Shown: positions 26,804 to 35,780 of the stretch, in pieces
Numbering within the stretch: the first letter of the stretch is position 1
Layout of the letters: each line of letters opens with the position of its first letter
Assembly (NCBI RefSeq): GCF_000367525.1
Contig: NZ_HF570956.1
Location: 277,108 to 341,107, forward strand
DNA: 64,000 nt
From: Phycicoccus elongatus Lp2
GTDB taxonomy: Bacteria > Actinomycetota > Actinomycetes > Actinomycetales > Dermatophilaceae
Direction: 5' to 3'
The notes under the pieces: generated by a model
What the model was told of the DNA's origin: nothing
Database searches by the model: none
What the model saw: the letters and a program-made list of their open reading frames with translations, nothing else
Made by a program: the position numbers and the translations under genes

Positions 26804-27913
26804 GTGCCGGCTCCCGCTCCCACGACCGACGCCTCGGGCGGTGCGACTGCTCCGATCAGCCCGACTGCTCCGGACGCGGTGACCCCCGCCGGTCGCGGTC
26901 CGAAGCTGCCGACCCGTCTGGCTTGGGTGCCCGGTGTCGCGCTCTCCTTCGCCGTGGCGCTCGCCGCCCTCGCGCTGCACCGCGCGGTCCCCATGGTCAA
27001 TGCGGTGCTCGTGTGCATCATCCTCGGCGCCCTCGCGGGCAACCTGATCCGCATCCCCGCGACCTTCGCCCCCGGCTTGGCCATGTCCGCCCGGCGAGTC
27101 CTGCGGATCGGCATCGTCATCCTGGGTCTGCAGCTGTCCCTGACCCAGATCGCCGCCCTCGGCCCGGGCATGTTGATCGTCGTCGTGGCCGTCGTCGGCG
27201 GCGGGATCCTCGGCACGCTGGCCATTGGGCGACTCCTGCGGGTGCCCATGGCTCAGCGGCTGCTCATCGCCACCGGCTTCTCGATCTGTGGCGCGGCGGC
27301 CGTCGCCGCGGTCGAGGGGACCATCGACCGCGAGGACGAGGACGTCGCGGCCTCCATCGCCCTCGTCGTCCTCTTCGGGACGCTGATGATCCCGCTGATC
27401 CCCCTGCTCGTCGGGCTCCTGTCGATGGACATCCACAGCGGTGGCCTGCTCGCCGGTGCCGCCACCCACGAGGTGGCCCAGGTCGTCGCCATCGGATCGC
27501 TGCTCGGGCCGGATGCCGTCGGAGCCGCTGTCGTCGTCAAGCTCGCTCGTGTCGCGCTCCTCGCGCCGGTCGTCGTCACCGTCGGCTGGGCCGTCGCTCG
27601 CGGCCGTGCCCGGGTCGCCGACCAGGGCGGCAGTGCAACGCGTGCGACCAAGAAGCCGCCGATCATCCCCCTCTTCCTCGTCGGCTTCCTCGCGGCGTCC
27701 GTCATCGCGACGGTCTTCAGCCCGAGCGCGGGGGTGCTGCACCTGGCCTCCAGCGTGCAGAGCCTGTGCCTGGGCGCGGCGATGTTCGCCCTTGGCATCT
27801 CGGTGCGTGTCTCCATCCTGCGCAACCTCGGCCCACGCCCGCTCGTCCTGGGCTTCCTGTCCACCCTGCTGGTGCTCGTGATCGCGCTGACCGGCATCGC
27901 TCTGGTCGCCTGA
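26804..27913 (+). CDS. YeiH/UPF0324 family membrane protein (putative sulfate exporter family)
   Basis: 369 residues from GTG 26804. A low-complexity Pro/Thr/Ala N-terminus precedes about ten membrane helices, with family landmarks GALAGNLIRIPATFAPGLAMSARRVLRIGIVILGLQLSL, ATGFSICGAAAVAAVEG and GAATHEVAQVVAIGS. Members are annotated as putative sulfate exporters; direct evidence is thin. It follows the hydrolase by 25 bp. Confidence 0.83.
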   Translation: MPAPAPTTDASGGATAPISPTAPDAVTPAGRGPKLPTRLAWVPGVALSFAVALAALALHRAVPMVNAVLVCIILGALAGNLIRIPATFAPGLAMSARRVLRIGIVILGLQLSLTQIAALGPGMLIVVVAVVGGGILGTLAIGRLLRVPMAQRLLIATGFSICGAAAVAAVEGTIDREDEDVAASIALVVLFGTLMIPLIPLLVGLLSMDIHSGGLLAGAATHEVAQVVAIGSLLGPDAVGAAVVVKLARVALLAPVVVTVGWAVARGRARVADQGGSATRATKKPPIIPLFLVGFLAASVIATVFSPSAGVLHLASSVQSLCLGAAMFALGISVRVSILRNLGPRPLVLGFLSTLLVLVIALTGIALVA

Positions 27914-27988
27914 CCCACTCGCACCACCTGCTCGTCTGCTTCCTCCCCTCCTCTCTCGCAACGGATGCATCGAAAGGCTCCACCCACC

Positions 27989-29494
27989 ATGAGCAATCTC
28001 GCTGCCAACCTCACCTCCACCGCGGCGGCCTCACCGCAGGCGCCCGCCCTTCGCCTGGGCGACGTCATCGTCACCTTCGCCGAGTTGCAGGAGCAGGCCG
28101 CGCGCGTCGCTGCCGTTCTGGACTCCCGTGGCGTCGGCGTCGGTGACCGGGTCGCCATGATGCTGCCCAACGTGCTCGCCTTCCCGGCGATCTTCTACGG
28201 CATCCTGCGTGCCGGCGCGATCGCCGTGCCCCTCAACCCGCTGCTGAAGTCCGGCGAGGTCGAGTACATGCTGCGCGACTCCGGCGCCGGCCTGCTCTTC
28301 GGCTGGGAGGCCATGGGTCAGGACGCCAGCGCAGGGGCTGCGGCCGCCGCCGCGGACGTCATTCTCATCGGTGACGCGGGCCTGGCCCCGGTCATCGAGG
28401 GCGTGACCCCGGCCGGTGCGCCCGTGGACCGCGCCGACGACGACACGGCCGTCATCCTCTTCACCTCCGGCACGACCGGCCACCCCAAGGGCGCCGAGCT
28501 CACGCACCACGGCCTCGACAGCAACCAGTCGCTCACCGTCCGCACCCTCATCAACCTCACCGCGGACGACGTCGTCATGGGCTGCCTGCCGCTCTTCCAC
28601 ATCTTCGGACTCACGACCGGGCTCAACGCGGCCATCGGTGCGGGCGCCTGCCTGACGATGCTCCCGCGCTTCGACCCGCGCGCCGCCCTCGACATCCTCG
28701 CCGGGCACAACGTCACCGTCTTCGAAGGCGTGCCGACCATGTACTCGGCCATGCTCGCCGCCGCCGGCGACGACGAGATCTCCATCCCCGACCTGCGCAT
28801 CTGCGTCAGCGGTGGATCGGCCCTGCCCGTGCGCGTGCTCGAGGAGTTCGAGGAGCGTTTCGGCTGCATCATCCTCGAGGGCTACGGCCTGTCCGAGACC
28901 TCTCCGGTCGCCTCCTTCAACCACCCCGACCGCGACCGCAAGCCCGGCTCGATCGGCACCCCGGTCGAGGGCGTCGAGATGCGCCTCGTCGACGACGAGC
29001 GTCGCCCGGTCGCGGAGGGTGAGCCCGGCGAGATCCAGATCCGGGGCGCCAACGTCATGAAGGGCTACTGGGGTCGCCCGGATGCCACGGCCTTGGCCAT
29101 CGACGCGGACGGTTGGTTCTCCACCGGTGACATCGCCACCCGCGACGAGGAGGGCTACTACCGGATCGTCGACCGCAAGAAGGACCTCATCCTCCGCGGC
29201 GGTTACAACGTCTACCCGCGTGAGGTCGAGGAGGTGCTGCACCAGCACCCGTCGGTCGCCGAGGCCGCCGTCGTCGGTGTCCCGCACGACAGCCTCGGCG
29301 AGGAGGTCGCTGCGGCGGTCGCGCTCAAGCCGGGCAAGGAGGCCACGCCCGAGGAGCTCACCGAGTTCGTCCGTGACCGGATCGCGGCCTACAAGTACCC
29401 CCGCCACGTCTGGATCGTCGACGCGCTCCCCAAGAGCGCGACCGGCAAGATCCTGCGCCGCGAGGTGCGCGCCACGACTCACGCCGAGTCCTGA
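27989..29494 (+). CDS. Acyl-CoA synthetase (long-chain fatty acid-CoA ligase type)
   Basis: 501-residue ANL-family ligase making acyl-CoA from an acid, ATP and CoA. All core motifs are intact: P-loop ILFTSGTTGHPKGAEL (about residues 155-170), GYGLSETSP, the adenylate-binding GWFSTGDIATRDEEGYYRIVDRKKDLILRGGYNVYPREVEE, and the C-terminal catalytic Lys in KSATGKILRREV. Chain-length preference is not predictable. It ends the MFS-hydrolase-YeiH-ligase run, followed by a strong hairpin. Confidence 0.9.
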   Translation: MSNLAANLTSTAAASPQAPALRLGDVIVTFAELQEQAARVAAVLDSRGVGVGDRVAMMLPNVLAFPAIFYGILRAGAIAVPLNPLLKSGEVEYMLRDSGAGLLFGWEAMGQDASAGAAAAAADVILIGDAGLAPVIEGVTPAGAPVDRADDDTAVILFTSGTTGHPKGAELTHHGLDSNQSLTVRTLINLTADDVVMGCLPLFHIFGLTTGLNAAIGAGACLTMLPRFDPRAALDILAGHNVTVFEGVPTMYSAMLAAAGDDEISIPDLRICVSGGSALPVRVLEEFEERFGCIILEGYGLSETSPVASFNHPDRDRKPGSIGTPVEGVEMRLVDDERRPVAEGEPGEIQIRGANVMKGYWGRPDATALAIDADGWFSTGDIATRDEEGYYRIVDRKKDLILRGGYNVYPREVEEVLHQHPSVAEAAVVGVPHDSLGEEVAAAVALKPGKEATPEELTEFVRDRIAAYKYPRHVWIVDALPKSATGKILRREVRATTHAES

Positions 29495-29525
29495 TCGGTC
29501 GGGCCCTTCGGCCCGACCCACCGTC

Positions 29526-29571
29526 AAGGGCGAGGTATGCCGTGTGTCCGCACACGGCATACCTCGCCTTT
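29526..29571. terminator. Bidirectional hairpin sharing the GGCGAGGTATGCCG core
   Basis: An 18-bp perfect stem (29529-29546 with 29551-29568) closed by TCCG, extended by A/T pairs and one G-U at the base and followed by TTT. It separates the convergent ligase and deoR genes. Its arms share the 14-base word GGCGAGGTATGCCG with the terminator at 24423. Confidence 0.8.
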
Positions 29572-29580
29572 GGTCTCGGC

Positions 29581-30540
29581 TCAGTCCCGGCCGAGGCCGT
29601 GGCGGCGCGCGTACTCCAGGATCCCCTGTGCCGCAGCGGAATCGGTGGCCAGATGGGTGATGAAGCCGGCGGCCAGGGCGACGGCAAGGGCCTTGGACTT
29701 CACCCGCCCCCCGGCGATGCAGACGCGCCGCTCAATGGCGCTCAGGTCGGCCAGGGGCAGGGCGACGGTGCGGTCATCGAGGTCGGGAAGGCAGATCCGA
29801 CCGGAGTCGTCGTAGAACCGGGAGAAGATGTCGCCGGCCGCGTGGCGGGACAGGTGTTCCCGTTCGGCGGGGGTGAAGTAGTCGAGGGCGAAGAGGGTCG
29901 AGTCCGGGGCGATGTGACCCACCGTGAAGGCCGCCGTCGAGACCTGCCTGCCCATCTCGAGGACGAGTTGGATTTGACGCTCCTGCTCGAGGGCGCGCAC
30001 CGTCTCGACATGCTCGAGGTAGACCGGGATGTGCAGGGTGCGCGGATAGGCGTTGAAGGCGGCGCAGAAGAGGGACATCGTTTCGTACTCACGGGTGCGC
30101 TTGGGTTGCAGCGGCACGCCGCCCTTGAGCTCGACGATCTCGACGCCGTCGCGGGCCGTCGTTGCGAGGTGTTGCGCCACCGCATACATGCTCTCGCCCC
30201 ACGAGAGTCCCAGGTGCTCGCCATCGCGCACGAGACCCTCGATCAGAGTGGCCCCGACGCGGCCCAGGGCATCCAGGGGCGCGAGCGGGTCGACCGGCCC
30301 CGCCGCGACACGCACCTCGGCCAGGCCGAAGCGCCGGGCGATCTGGTCACCGAGGTCGGAGGCGATCTCGCGCGGATCGTGGACGTCGATCGTGACGAAG
30401 CGAAGGTCCTTGGCGGTCTGGATCAGCTTGGAGACGGTGGGGCGTGAGACCCCGAGTTGCTGGGCCACCTCGTCCTGGGACAGGCCACGGACGTAGTAGA
30501 GCTTGGCCGCGTCGAGCGCCTGTTGCTCGCGTGCATCCAT
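29581..30540 (-). CDS. SorC/DeoR-type deoxyribonucleoside regulator
   Basis: 319 residues. N-terminal HTH: LYYVRGLSQDEVAQQLGVSRPTVSKLIQTAKD. C-terminal sugar-binding domain of the SorC family with GLSWGESMYAVAQHL, VELKGGVP and RRVCIAGGRVKSKALAVAL. Relatives sense deoxyribose-phosphate and repress deo genes. It is divergent from deoC, with repeated GAACATTCGT sites in between, which supports direct control. Confidence 0.85.
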   Translation of the reverse strand: MDAREQQALDAAKLYYVRGLSQDEVAQQLGVSRPTVSKLIQTAKDLRFVTIDVHDPREIASDLGDQIARRFGLAEVRVAAGPVDPLAPLDALGRVGATLIEGLVRDGEHLGLSWGESMYAVAQHLATTARDGVEIVELKGGVPLQPKRTREYETMSLFCAAFNAYPRTLHIPVYLEHVETVRALEQERQIQLVLEMGRQVSTAAFTVGHIAPDSTLFALDYFTPAEREHLSRHAAGDIFSRFYDDSGRICLPDLDDRTVALPLADLSAIERRVCIAGGRVKSKALAVALAAGFITHLATDSAAAQGILEYARRHGLGRD

Positions 30541-30559
30541 CGCTGATCCTCCCGGTCTG

Positions 30560-30648
30560 GAACATTCGTCACCCTAGCATTTGACGTTTGTTCTATGGCG
30601 CTCCTATGCTGATTGAACATTCGTGCAGCCCTTCATGGACATTCGTTC
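30560..30648. promoter_or_regulatory. deo operator array and deoC promoter
   Basis: Four half-sites: GAACATTCGTC (30560), inverted GACGTTTGTTC (30583), GAACATTCGTG (30615) and GGACATTCGTTC (30637). The first two form an inverted repeat with 9 of 11 matching bases. TTGACG (30582) and TATGCT (30605), about 17-18 bp apart, form a plausible deoC promoter lying among them. The arrangement suits a tetrameric SorC-type repressor bridging sites. Confidence 0.7.
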
Positions 30649-30691
30649 CGCTGAAGTCCGTCGTTGCACGAAGGCCAGGAAAGGAAGCGCC

Positions 30692-31345
30692 ATGACCGCT
30701 CACGCCAACGTCGCCCAGCTCATCGACCACACCCTCCTCAAGCCCGACGCCACGACCGCCGACATCGAGCGCCTCGTCGCCGAGGCCGCCGACCTGGGCA
30801 CCTACTCGGTGTGCGTCTCCCCGAACCTCCTCCCTTTGGCCGATGCGCGCGGTCTCAAGGTCGCGACCGTGTGTGGCTTCCCCTCGGGCGCCCACCGCGC
30901 CGACGTCAAGGCTTTCGAGGCTGCAGCGTCGGTGCGCGATGGCGCGGACGAGATCGACATGGTCATCGACCTGGCCAAGCTCAAGTCCGGAGACATCGCC
31001 GGCACCGAGGCCGAGATCCGCGCCGTCCGCGAGGCCTGCCCGGCCCCGGTCGTGCTCAAGGTCATCATCGAGTCCGCGACCCTGACCGACGACGAGATCG
31101 TCGCCGCGTGCCGCGCCAGCGAGGCTGCCGGTGCCGACTTCGTCAAGACCTCGACCGGCTTCCACCCCGCCGGTGGTGCCACGGTCCACGCTGTCGAGTT
31201 GATGGCGAAGACCGTCGGTGGTCTACTGGGCGTCAAGGCCTCCGGGGGAGTGCGCACCGGTGCGGACGCGCTCGCCATGATCGAGGCCGGGGCCACGCGT
31301 CTCGGGGTCTCGGGGTCGCGCGAGGTCCTGGCCGGGCTGGCCTGA
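30692..31345 (+). CDS. deoC: Deoxyribose-phosphate aldolase
   Basis: 217 residues, class I aldolase splitting 2-deoxyribose-5-phosphate to glyceraldehyde-3-phosphate and acetaldehyde in nucleoside catabolism. Motifs: [34 protein letters not shown] (catalytic Asp), [13 protein letters not shown] (Schiff-base Lys about residue 120) and FVKTSTGF (second active-site Lys). AGGAAAGGAAG precedes ATG 30692. It lies between deoR and an MFS gene, likely its transport partner. Confidence 0.96.
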   Translation: MTAHANVAQLIDHTLLKPDATTADIERLVAEAADLGTYSVCVSPNLLPLADARGLKVATVCGFPSGAHRADVKAFEAAASVRDGADEIDMVIDLAKLKSGDIAGTEAEIRAVREACPAPVVLKVIIESATLTDDEIVAACRASEAAGADFVKTSTGFHPAGGATVHAVELMAKTVGGLLGVKASGGVRTGADALAMIEAGATRLGVSGSREVLAGLA

Positions 31346-31393
31346 GCAGCGCCCGCGGACCTTCGACCACGTCACCCAGAACGGACAACCGAC

Positions 31394-32857
31394 ATGACCT
31401 CCTATGACAGCAGTTCATCCGGTGCCGCTGATGCGCCCGCATCGCCGGCCTCCAGTGCGCCCGCCCAGGACAACCCGAAGCGCGCCGTGCCGGTGCTGCT
31501 CGGCCTCTTCGTCTTCTCCCTGATCGTCGACTCGGCCTTCCGCTTCACGTCCAAGCCGATCGCCGACGACCTCGGCCTCTCGGTCACGACCGTCAGTCTG
31601 CAGACGACGCTGGCGGGCATCATCATTGGCGTCGGTGCGGTGGTCTACGCGACCCTCGCCGACTCGATCAGCATGCGCAAGATCCTCCTCGCGGCGATCG
31701 CCATGATCTGTGCCGGCTCGCTCATCGGCTTCGCCTTCCGCGAGAACTGGTCGATGATCCTCACTGGTCGGATCATCCAGACGTCCGGTCTGGCCGCCGC
31801 CGAAACGCTCTACGTCATCTACGTGACGAAGTATCTCTCCAAGGAGGATCGCCGCACCTACCTCGGGTTCTCCACCAGCGCCTTCCAGCTCGCCATGCTC
31901 GTCGGCATCCTGACCACGGGCTACATCTCCACCTACATCAGCTGGAGCGTGCTCTTCCTCGTCCCGCTGCTCTCGGTGCTCGCCGTGCCCAGCGTCCTGA
32001 AGACCGTGCCGGACCACCAGCTCAGCGGGTCCCGCCTGGACGTCTTCGGCATCGTGCTCATCGCGGCGCTCGCGACCAACGTGATGCTCTTCCTGCAGAA
32101 CTTCAACTGGTGGTTCATGGTGCCGGTCGTCATCTCGATCGCGCTGCTGTGGTGGCACATCTCCTCGCACACCAACGTCCTGGTCGACCGGGCCTTCTTC
32201 GCCGACCGGCGGTATGTGTCGATGTTGCTCGTCGTCTTCATCCTCTATTCGGTGCAGCTCGCCTACATCTTCATGTTCCCGTTCATGGTGTCCGAGCTCT
32301 ACGGGATCTCCTTCGACAACATCTCCCTGCTGACCGTGCCGGGTTATGCGTGCGCCGTCGTCGTGGGTGCCTTGAGCGGCAAGATCGGTGAGCGCCTCTC
32401 GGTGCGGTCCACGATCACGCTGGCGATGGTGCTCATCGTGGCCTCGCTGCTGATCCCGGCGGTGTTCGTCACGACGTCCGTGGTGCCCTTCGTCCTCTCG
32501 ATGGTCGTCTTCGGGTCCGGGTTCGCCCTGATGTACGCGCCGTTGGTGGCGACGGCCATCCGCGAGATCACGCCGGAGCGCTCCGGCGTGGCCATCGGGT
32601 TCTACAACCTCACGATCAACGTCGCCGTCTCGGTCGGGATCGCCTACACCGCCAAGTTGCTCGACCTCAAGCCGTCCCTGTTCGACGGCATCGTCAGCAC
32701 GCCCGACGGCTTCGACCCGAGCTTCTCGAACGTCCTGGTCATCGTCGCCGTCGTCGCGCTTTTGGGTCTGGTGGTCTATCGGGTCGCCTCGTCGCTGCTG
32801 GCTCGCGCCGACCGTGCGGCCGGCCGCCCGGTCGAGACCGCTGCGCTCGACGGCTGA
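31394..32857 (+). CDS. MFS transporter, probably for deoxyribonucleosides
   Basis: 487 residues with an Ala/Ser-rich cytoplasmic N-terminus and about fourteen hydrophobic segments (SLIVDSAFRFTSKPIADDLGLSVTTVSLQTTLAG, then LPLLSVLAVPSVL, a long loop and VSELYGISFDNISLLTVPGYA). The overall layout is that of DHA2-like MFS proteins. It starts 48 bp after deoC. I infer nucleoside or deoxyribose uptake purely from this context; export cannot be excluded. Confidence 0.82.
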   Translation: MTSYDSSSSGAADAPASPASSAPAQDNPKRAVPVLLGLFVFSLIVDSAFRFTSKPIADDLGLSVTTVSLQTTLAGIIIGVGAVVYATLADSISMRKILLAAIAMICAGSLIGFAFRENWSMILTGRIIQTSGLAAAETLYVIYVTKYLSKEDRRTYLGFSTSAFQLAMLVGILTTGYISTYISWSVLFLVPLLSVLAVPSVLKTVPDHQLSGSRLDVFGIVLIAALATNVMLFLQNFNWWFMVPVVISIALLWWHISSHTNVLVDRAFFADRRYVSMLLVVFILYSVQLAYIFMFPFMVSELYGISFDNISLLTVPGYACAVVVGALSGKIGERLSVRSTITLAMVLIVASLLIPAVFVTTSVVPFVLSMVVFGSGFALMYAPLVATAIREITPERSGVAIGFYNLTINVAVSVGIAYTAKLLDLKPSLFDGIVSTPDGFDPSFSNVLVIVAVVALLGLVVYRVASSLLARADRAAGRPVETAALDG

Positions 32858-32887
32858 CGCCCTCGATCGCCGCACCCGCCCGACGTC

Positions 32888-32915
32888 GGGGCCCTCGCCA
32901 GGGGGTGAGGGCCCC
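32888..32915 (+). terminator. Hairpin after the deo operon
   Basis: GGGGCCCTC and GAGGGCCCC form a perfect nine-bp stem with a 10-nt loop, 30 bp after the transporter stop, followed by CTATG rather than a U-run. Confidence 0.5.
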
Positions 32916-32949
32916 TATGTCTGGAGCGCACGCCCTGACGTGAATACGT

Positions 32950-32964
32950 GATGACGTAATCATC
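32950..32964. promoter_or_regulatory. GATGA-CGTAA-TCATC palindrome ahead of the HTH gene
   Basis: Perfect five-base arms, five bases before the ATG at 32970. The position fits autoregulation by the ArsR-like product. Confidence 0.4.
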
Positions 32965-32969
32965 GACAC

Positions 32970-33884
32970 ATGACCAAGGACGTCCTGGCCGACCTCGAAC
33001 GCAGACTCGCCCGCCTCGAGGCTCGCGTGGAGGGGTCCGTGGGGCCACCGGCATCTCACCGGACCGGCCCCCTGGCGCCCGACGCCGAGACATTCTGGGC
33101 GCGCAACGGATTGATCGAGCGCCATGCCACGGCCGAGCACTCCGCGACACCAGCCGGGGCCGTCATGATCCTCGGGGCGATCGATCTGCCGGCCGGCCAG
33201 CAGGCCCAGTGGCAGGAGGGCGCAGCCGCCGAGGACCTCCTCGACGACCCGTGGGAGCTGGCTGCGGACGCACTCCAGGCGCTCGGCCACCCGGTGCGAC
33301 TGCGCCTGCTCCAGGAGGTGCTGCGTGGGCGCGCCACCGCACGCGACCTGGCCGACCTCGAGGGCCTCGGCACGACCGGGCAGGTCTATCACCACCTGCG
33401 CCAACTCGTGGCTGCCGGGTGGCTGCGCGCCCGGGCCGGCGGACAGCACGAGGTGCCCGCCGAGCGACTCGTCCCGCTGCTGACGACGATCGTGGGAGCC
33501 CGACGATGTCCTCGCTCAAGCGCACCGTCGCGTCCCTGCAGGGGTGGTGTACCCGCCTCTTCCTTCTTGGCATCGTCCTCGCCCCTGGTCCTGGACGTGC
33601 CCTTCTGGATCGACCTCCCGGCGCTGGCCGTCCTGCTCACCCTGTCTCTCGTCCGGGCCCCGCGGCGCGACGACCACCCGCCGGTGGCCGTGGCTTGCCC
33701 CTCACCGGGCGCTGGGCCGCACTCAACTCTCCCGCCGACACGGTGCCGAGTCACGGCATACGGGCTTATGGCCAAGCGTTCGCGATCGACATCGCCCACC
33801 CGCGCCCCGCGGACTTCTCCACGCGGATCAGCTGGGGCCTGCGGCAACGTAGGGACTCGACGTCGTCCACGCGCCACGAGGTGA
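32970..33884 (+). CDS. ArsR-like HTH regulator running on into broken downstream sequence
   Basis: The first about 178 residues form a coherent regulator: a coiled N-terminus (TKDVLADLERRLARLEARV), a middle sensory part (VMILGAIDLPAGQQAQWQEG) and a winged helix (DALQALGHPVRLRLLQEVLRGRATARDLADLEGLGTTGQVYHHLRQLVAAGWLRA). The expected stop near 33507 is missing and the frame continues through the remains of an M23 peptidase to 33884. In relatives, this regulator type immediately precedes and overlaps such a peptidase. The DNA-binding part may still work. Confidence 0.68.
   Translation: MTKDVLADLERRLARLEARVEGSVGPPASHRTGPLAPDAETFWARNGLIERHATAEHSATPAGAVMILGAIDLPAGQQAQWQEGAAAEDLLDDPWELAADALQALGHPVRLRLLQEVLRGRATARDLADLEGLGTTGQVYHHLRQLVAAGWLRARAGGQHEVPAERLVPLLTTIVGARRCPRSSAPSRPCRGGVPASSFLASSSPLVLDVPFWIDLPALAVLLTLSLVRAPRRDDHPPVAVACPSPGAGPHSTLPPTRCRVTAYGLMAKRSRSTSPTRAPRTSPRGSAGACGNVGTRRRPRATR
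33505..33865 (+). pseudogene. M23-family metallopeptidase remnant, multiple frameshifts
   Basis: The pieces alternate frames. MSSLKRTVASLQGWCTRLF starts at 33505. A membrane segment (LVLDVPFWIDLPALAVLLTLSLVRAPRR) lies in the regulator frame. GRWAALNSPADTVPSHGIRAYGQAFAID, then IAHPRPADFSTRISWGLRQR, returns to the first frame. That last piece is the characteristic start of the M23 peptidase domain of an actinobacterial membrane-anchored family. The zinc ligands that should follow are deleted at the junction near 33850. Confidence 0.65.
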
Positions 33885-34059
33885 GGACGAGGCGCGAGGT
33901 GGTCAGGACGACGGCACGCTGCAGTCGGTCCGGCTCAGGCTCCACGTCCAGAAGTCTCGCAGGCCCTGGTCGCGCCGCGGCGCCACGCATGGGGGCCAAC
34001 CGACGCTCGTCCGTGAACCGCACGCTCAGCATCGTGGCGCGCCAGCGGATCGCAACCAC
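33856..34059 (-). pseudogene. Possible GNAT acetyltransferase N-terminal stub
   Basis: The minus strand reads LSVRFTDERRLAPMRGAAARPG, then VLTTSRLVLTSWRVDDVESL, where the last part looks like the start of a RimJ/RimL-type GNAT (RLxLxxWRxDDxxxL). It breaks at about 33856, where the M23 fragment ends on the other strand. Short and uncertain. Confidence 0.35.
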
Positions 34060-34165
34060 TCGGACGTCGGCAAAGTCAGTTTGCGCCGCCGCCGCAGGTG
34101 ACGATCATGGGCTGGCGAACGTCACCTCGACCGAGTCGACCACTGGTGCGCCGGGCCCTGATGTC

Positions 34166-35044
34166 GTGACGAAGTTGCTTGCCGATCAGGCTCCGCACCT
34201 GGCCGACCTGCCCGTCCGAGCGAGCAGTGCATCAGGCAGCAGCAACTGGGTCTTTCGCCTGGGGGACGAGATGGCCGTGCGGTTGCCCCGAGCGGACCGG
34301 TACGTCCCTGACCTCCTCAAGGAGATCCGCTGGCTGCCCCACCTCGCCCCCCACCTGGCCGCGCCCGTTCCTGAAGTCATCGCCTCCGGTGACGCGACCC
34401 GGGCGTTCCCTCGCCCCTGGGCGGTCCTGTCCTGGATTCCCGGCAAATCGCCGGGAACGCTGGACCAGGTGCAGCAGGCAAGACTTGCCCAGAGCCTCGG
34501 CGTCTTCCTGCAGAGCCTCCACGCAGTCGAGACGACCAGCGCCCCGCACGGCGCCGACGCGTGGGGATACCGGTGTGGCGAGCCGGTCACGGACGTGATC
34601 GACGGCTGGGCCGAGCAGGCGGCAACGGACCTGGCGGACCTCTTCGACCCGGATCGCGTCCGCGAAGCCTGGCGTCGGCTTCGCCGAGTCCCGCCCGCCA
34701 CCCAACCCGCGTGTTGGGTGCACACCGACCTGTCCGCCGAGAACCTCCTCACCCACCGCGACGGACGCCTAGCAGGAGTGATCGACTTCGGCGGCATCGG
34801 CATCGGCGACCGGTCCGTGGACCTGCTGTACGCGTGGAGCCTGCTCGATGCACCAGCTCGTGACCGCCTGCGCGTCGCGTCCGGGTCGGACGAGGCCACC
34901 TGGGTCAGAGCCCGAGCCTGGGCCTTCGTCGGGCCTGGACTCGCGACCATCGCCCAATATCGCCACACCATGCCTGCCAGAACGAGCCGCCTGATCGCCA
35001 TGGTCGAGGCCGTTGCGGGCGAGGTTGATGTCGACCTGCGTTGA
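34166..35044 (+). CDS. Aminoglycoside phosphotransferase (APH) family kinase
   Basis: About 292 residues with the APH/choline-kinase fold: substrate/nucleotide lobe SSNWVFRLGDEMAVRLPRADRYVPDLLKEIRWLPHLAPHL, hinge PWAVLSWIPG, catalytic loop CWVHTDLSAENLL (His-x-Asp) and metal Asp in GVIDFGGIGIGDRSVDL. The frame stays open upstream, and relatives have about 15 more residues before LLADQ, so GTG 34166 is the best visible start but the true N-terminus may have been replaced at the graveyard junction. Substrate unknown; a resistance role is not implied. Confidence 0.78.
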   Translation: MTKLLADQAPHLADLPVRASSASGSSNWVFRLGDEMAVRLPRADRYVPDLLKEIRWLPHLAPHLAAPVPEVIASGDATRAFPRPWAVLSWIPGKSPGTLDQVQQARLAQSLGVFLQSLHAVETTSAPHGADAWGYRCGEPVTDVIDGWAEQAATDLADLFDPDRVREAWRRLRRVPPATQPACWVHTDLSAENLLTHRDGRLAGVIDFGGIGIGDRSVDLLYAWSLLDAPARDRLRVASGSDEATWVRARAWAFVGPGLATIAQYRHTMPARTSRLIAMVEAVAGEVDVDLR

Positions 35045-35121
35045 CCTGAGATGCCCGGATGTCGGCCACGGGCATACGTCGATGCCGTTGGCGTCGGCTG
35101 CGCGGAGCGATACCCGTACTG

Positions 35122-35431
35122 AATCGCCCCGGGTCTGGTGGAGGCTCTCAATCCATGGAGGATGAGAGTCATGGCAGCACCCAAGAAGTACAGCGATGAG
35201 TTGCGTGAGCGCGCGACGCGGATGGCTGTGGAGTTGAGGCAGGACCCGGCGACCAGGCCAGGTGCGATTTCTCGAGTAGCCGGCCAGCTCGGTATGCACC
35301 CCGAGACGTTGCGCAACTGGGTCCGGCAAGCCGAGGTCGACGGCGGCACCCGGGCGGGCACCACGACCAGTGACGCGCAGCGGTTGGTGGAGTTGGAGCG
35401 GGAGAACCGTGAACTGCGTCGGGCCAACCAC
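35122..35431 (+). mobile_element. IS3-family element, left end and truncated orfA
   Basis: TGAATCGCCCCGGG near 35122 resembles the terminal repeat of actinobacterial IS3 elements. OrfA starts at ATG 35171 (MAAPKKYSDELRERATRMAVELRQ, then LGMHPETLRNWVRQAEVDGG and the leucine-zipper VELERENRELRRAN) and is cut near 35430. No orfB or right end remains. The neighbouring IS30 fragment begins at the break, so one element inserted into or deleted the other. Confidence 0.75.
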
Positions 35432-35769
35432 ATGGCGGATTCAAGCGGTGGGCGCAAAGAACTCTGCGAGTTCTCTGATGGTGTCAGATAGCCCAGCGTC
35501 TTGCGGGGGCGTCCGTTGAGGCTGTCCTGGATCGCGTCCAACTCCTCGCGGCTGACCGTGCTCAGGTCGGTGCCTTTGGGCAGGTACTGGCGCAGCAGGC
35601 CGTTGGTGTTCTCGTTGCTCCCCCGCTGCCAGGGCGAGTGGGGATCGCAGAAGTAGATCGGGATTCCTGTGGCGATGGTGAACGCGGCGTGCTTGGACAT
35701 CTCCGCGCCTTGGTCCCAGGTGATCGTTCGGATCAACGAGGACGGCAGCTTGCTGATTGCGGCGCACAT
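35432..35769 (-). mobile_element. IS30-family transposase C-terminal fragment
   Basis: The minus strand encodes ITWDQGAEMSKHAAFTIATG, IPIYFCDPHSPWQRGSNENTNGLLRQY, then PKGTDLSTVSREELDAIQDSLNGRPRKTLGYLTPSE: the catalytic core end of IS30 transposases, with the conserved Asp of TWDQGAEM and Glu of SNENTNG. The last residues shift frame (RELAEFFAPTA continues in another frame). The N-terminal half is missing beyond 35769. Confidence 0.78.
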
Positions 35770-35780
35770 CGCGGCCTACG

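Noticed and set aside
34166-35044. APH-family gene as a proven antibiotic-resistance determinant
   Set aside because: The family also includes many metabolic small-molecule kinases; sequence alone does not show aminoglycoside specificity.
35122-35769. A complete, active insertion sequence
   Set aside because: The IS3 part lacks orfB and right end, and the IS30 part lacks its N-terminal half and shifts frame; neither can transpose itself.
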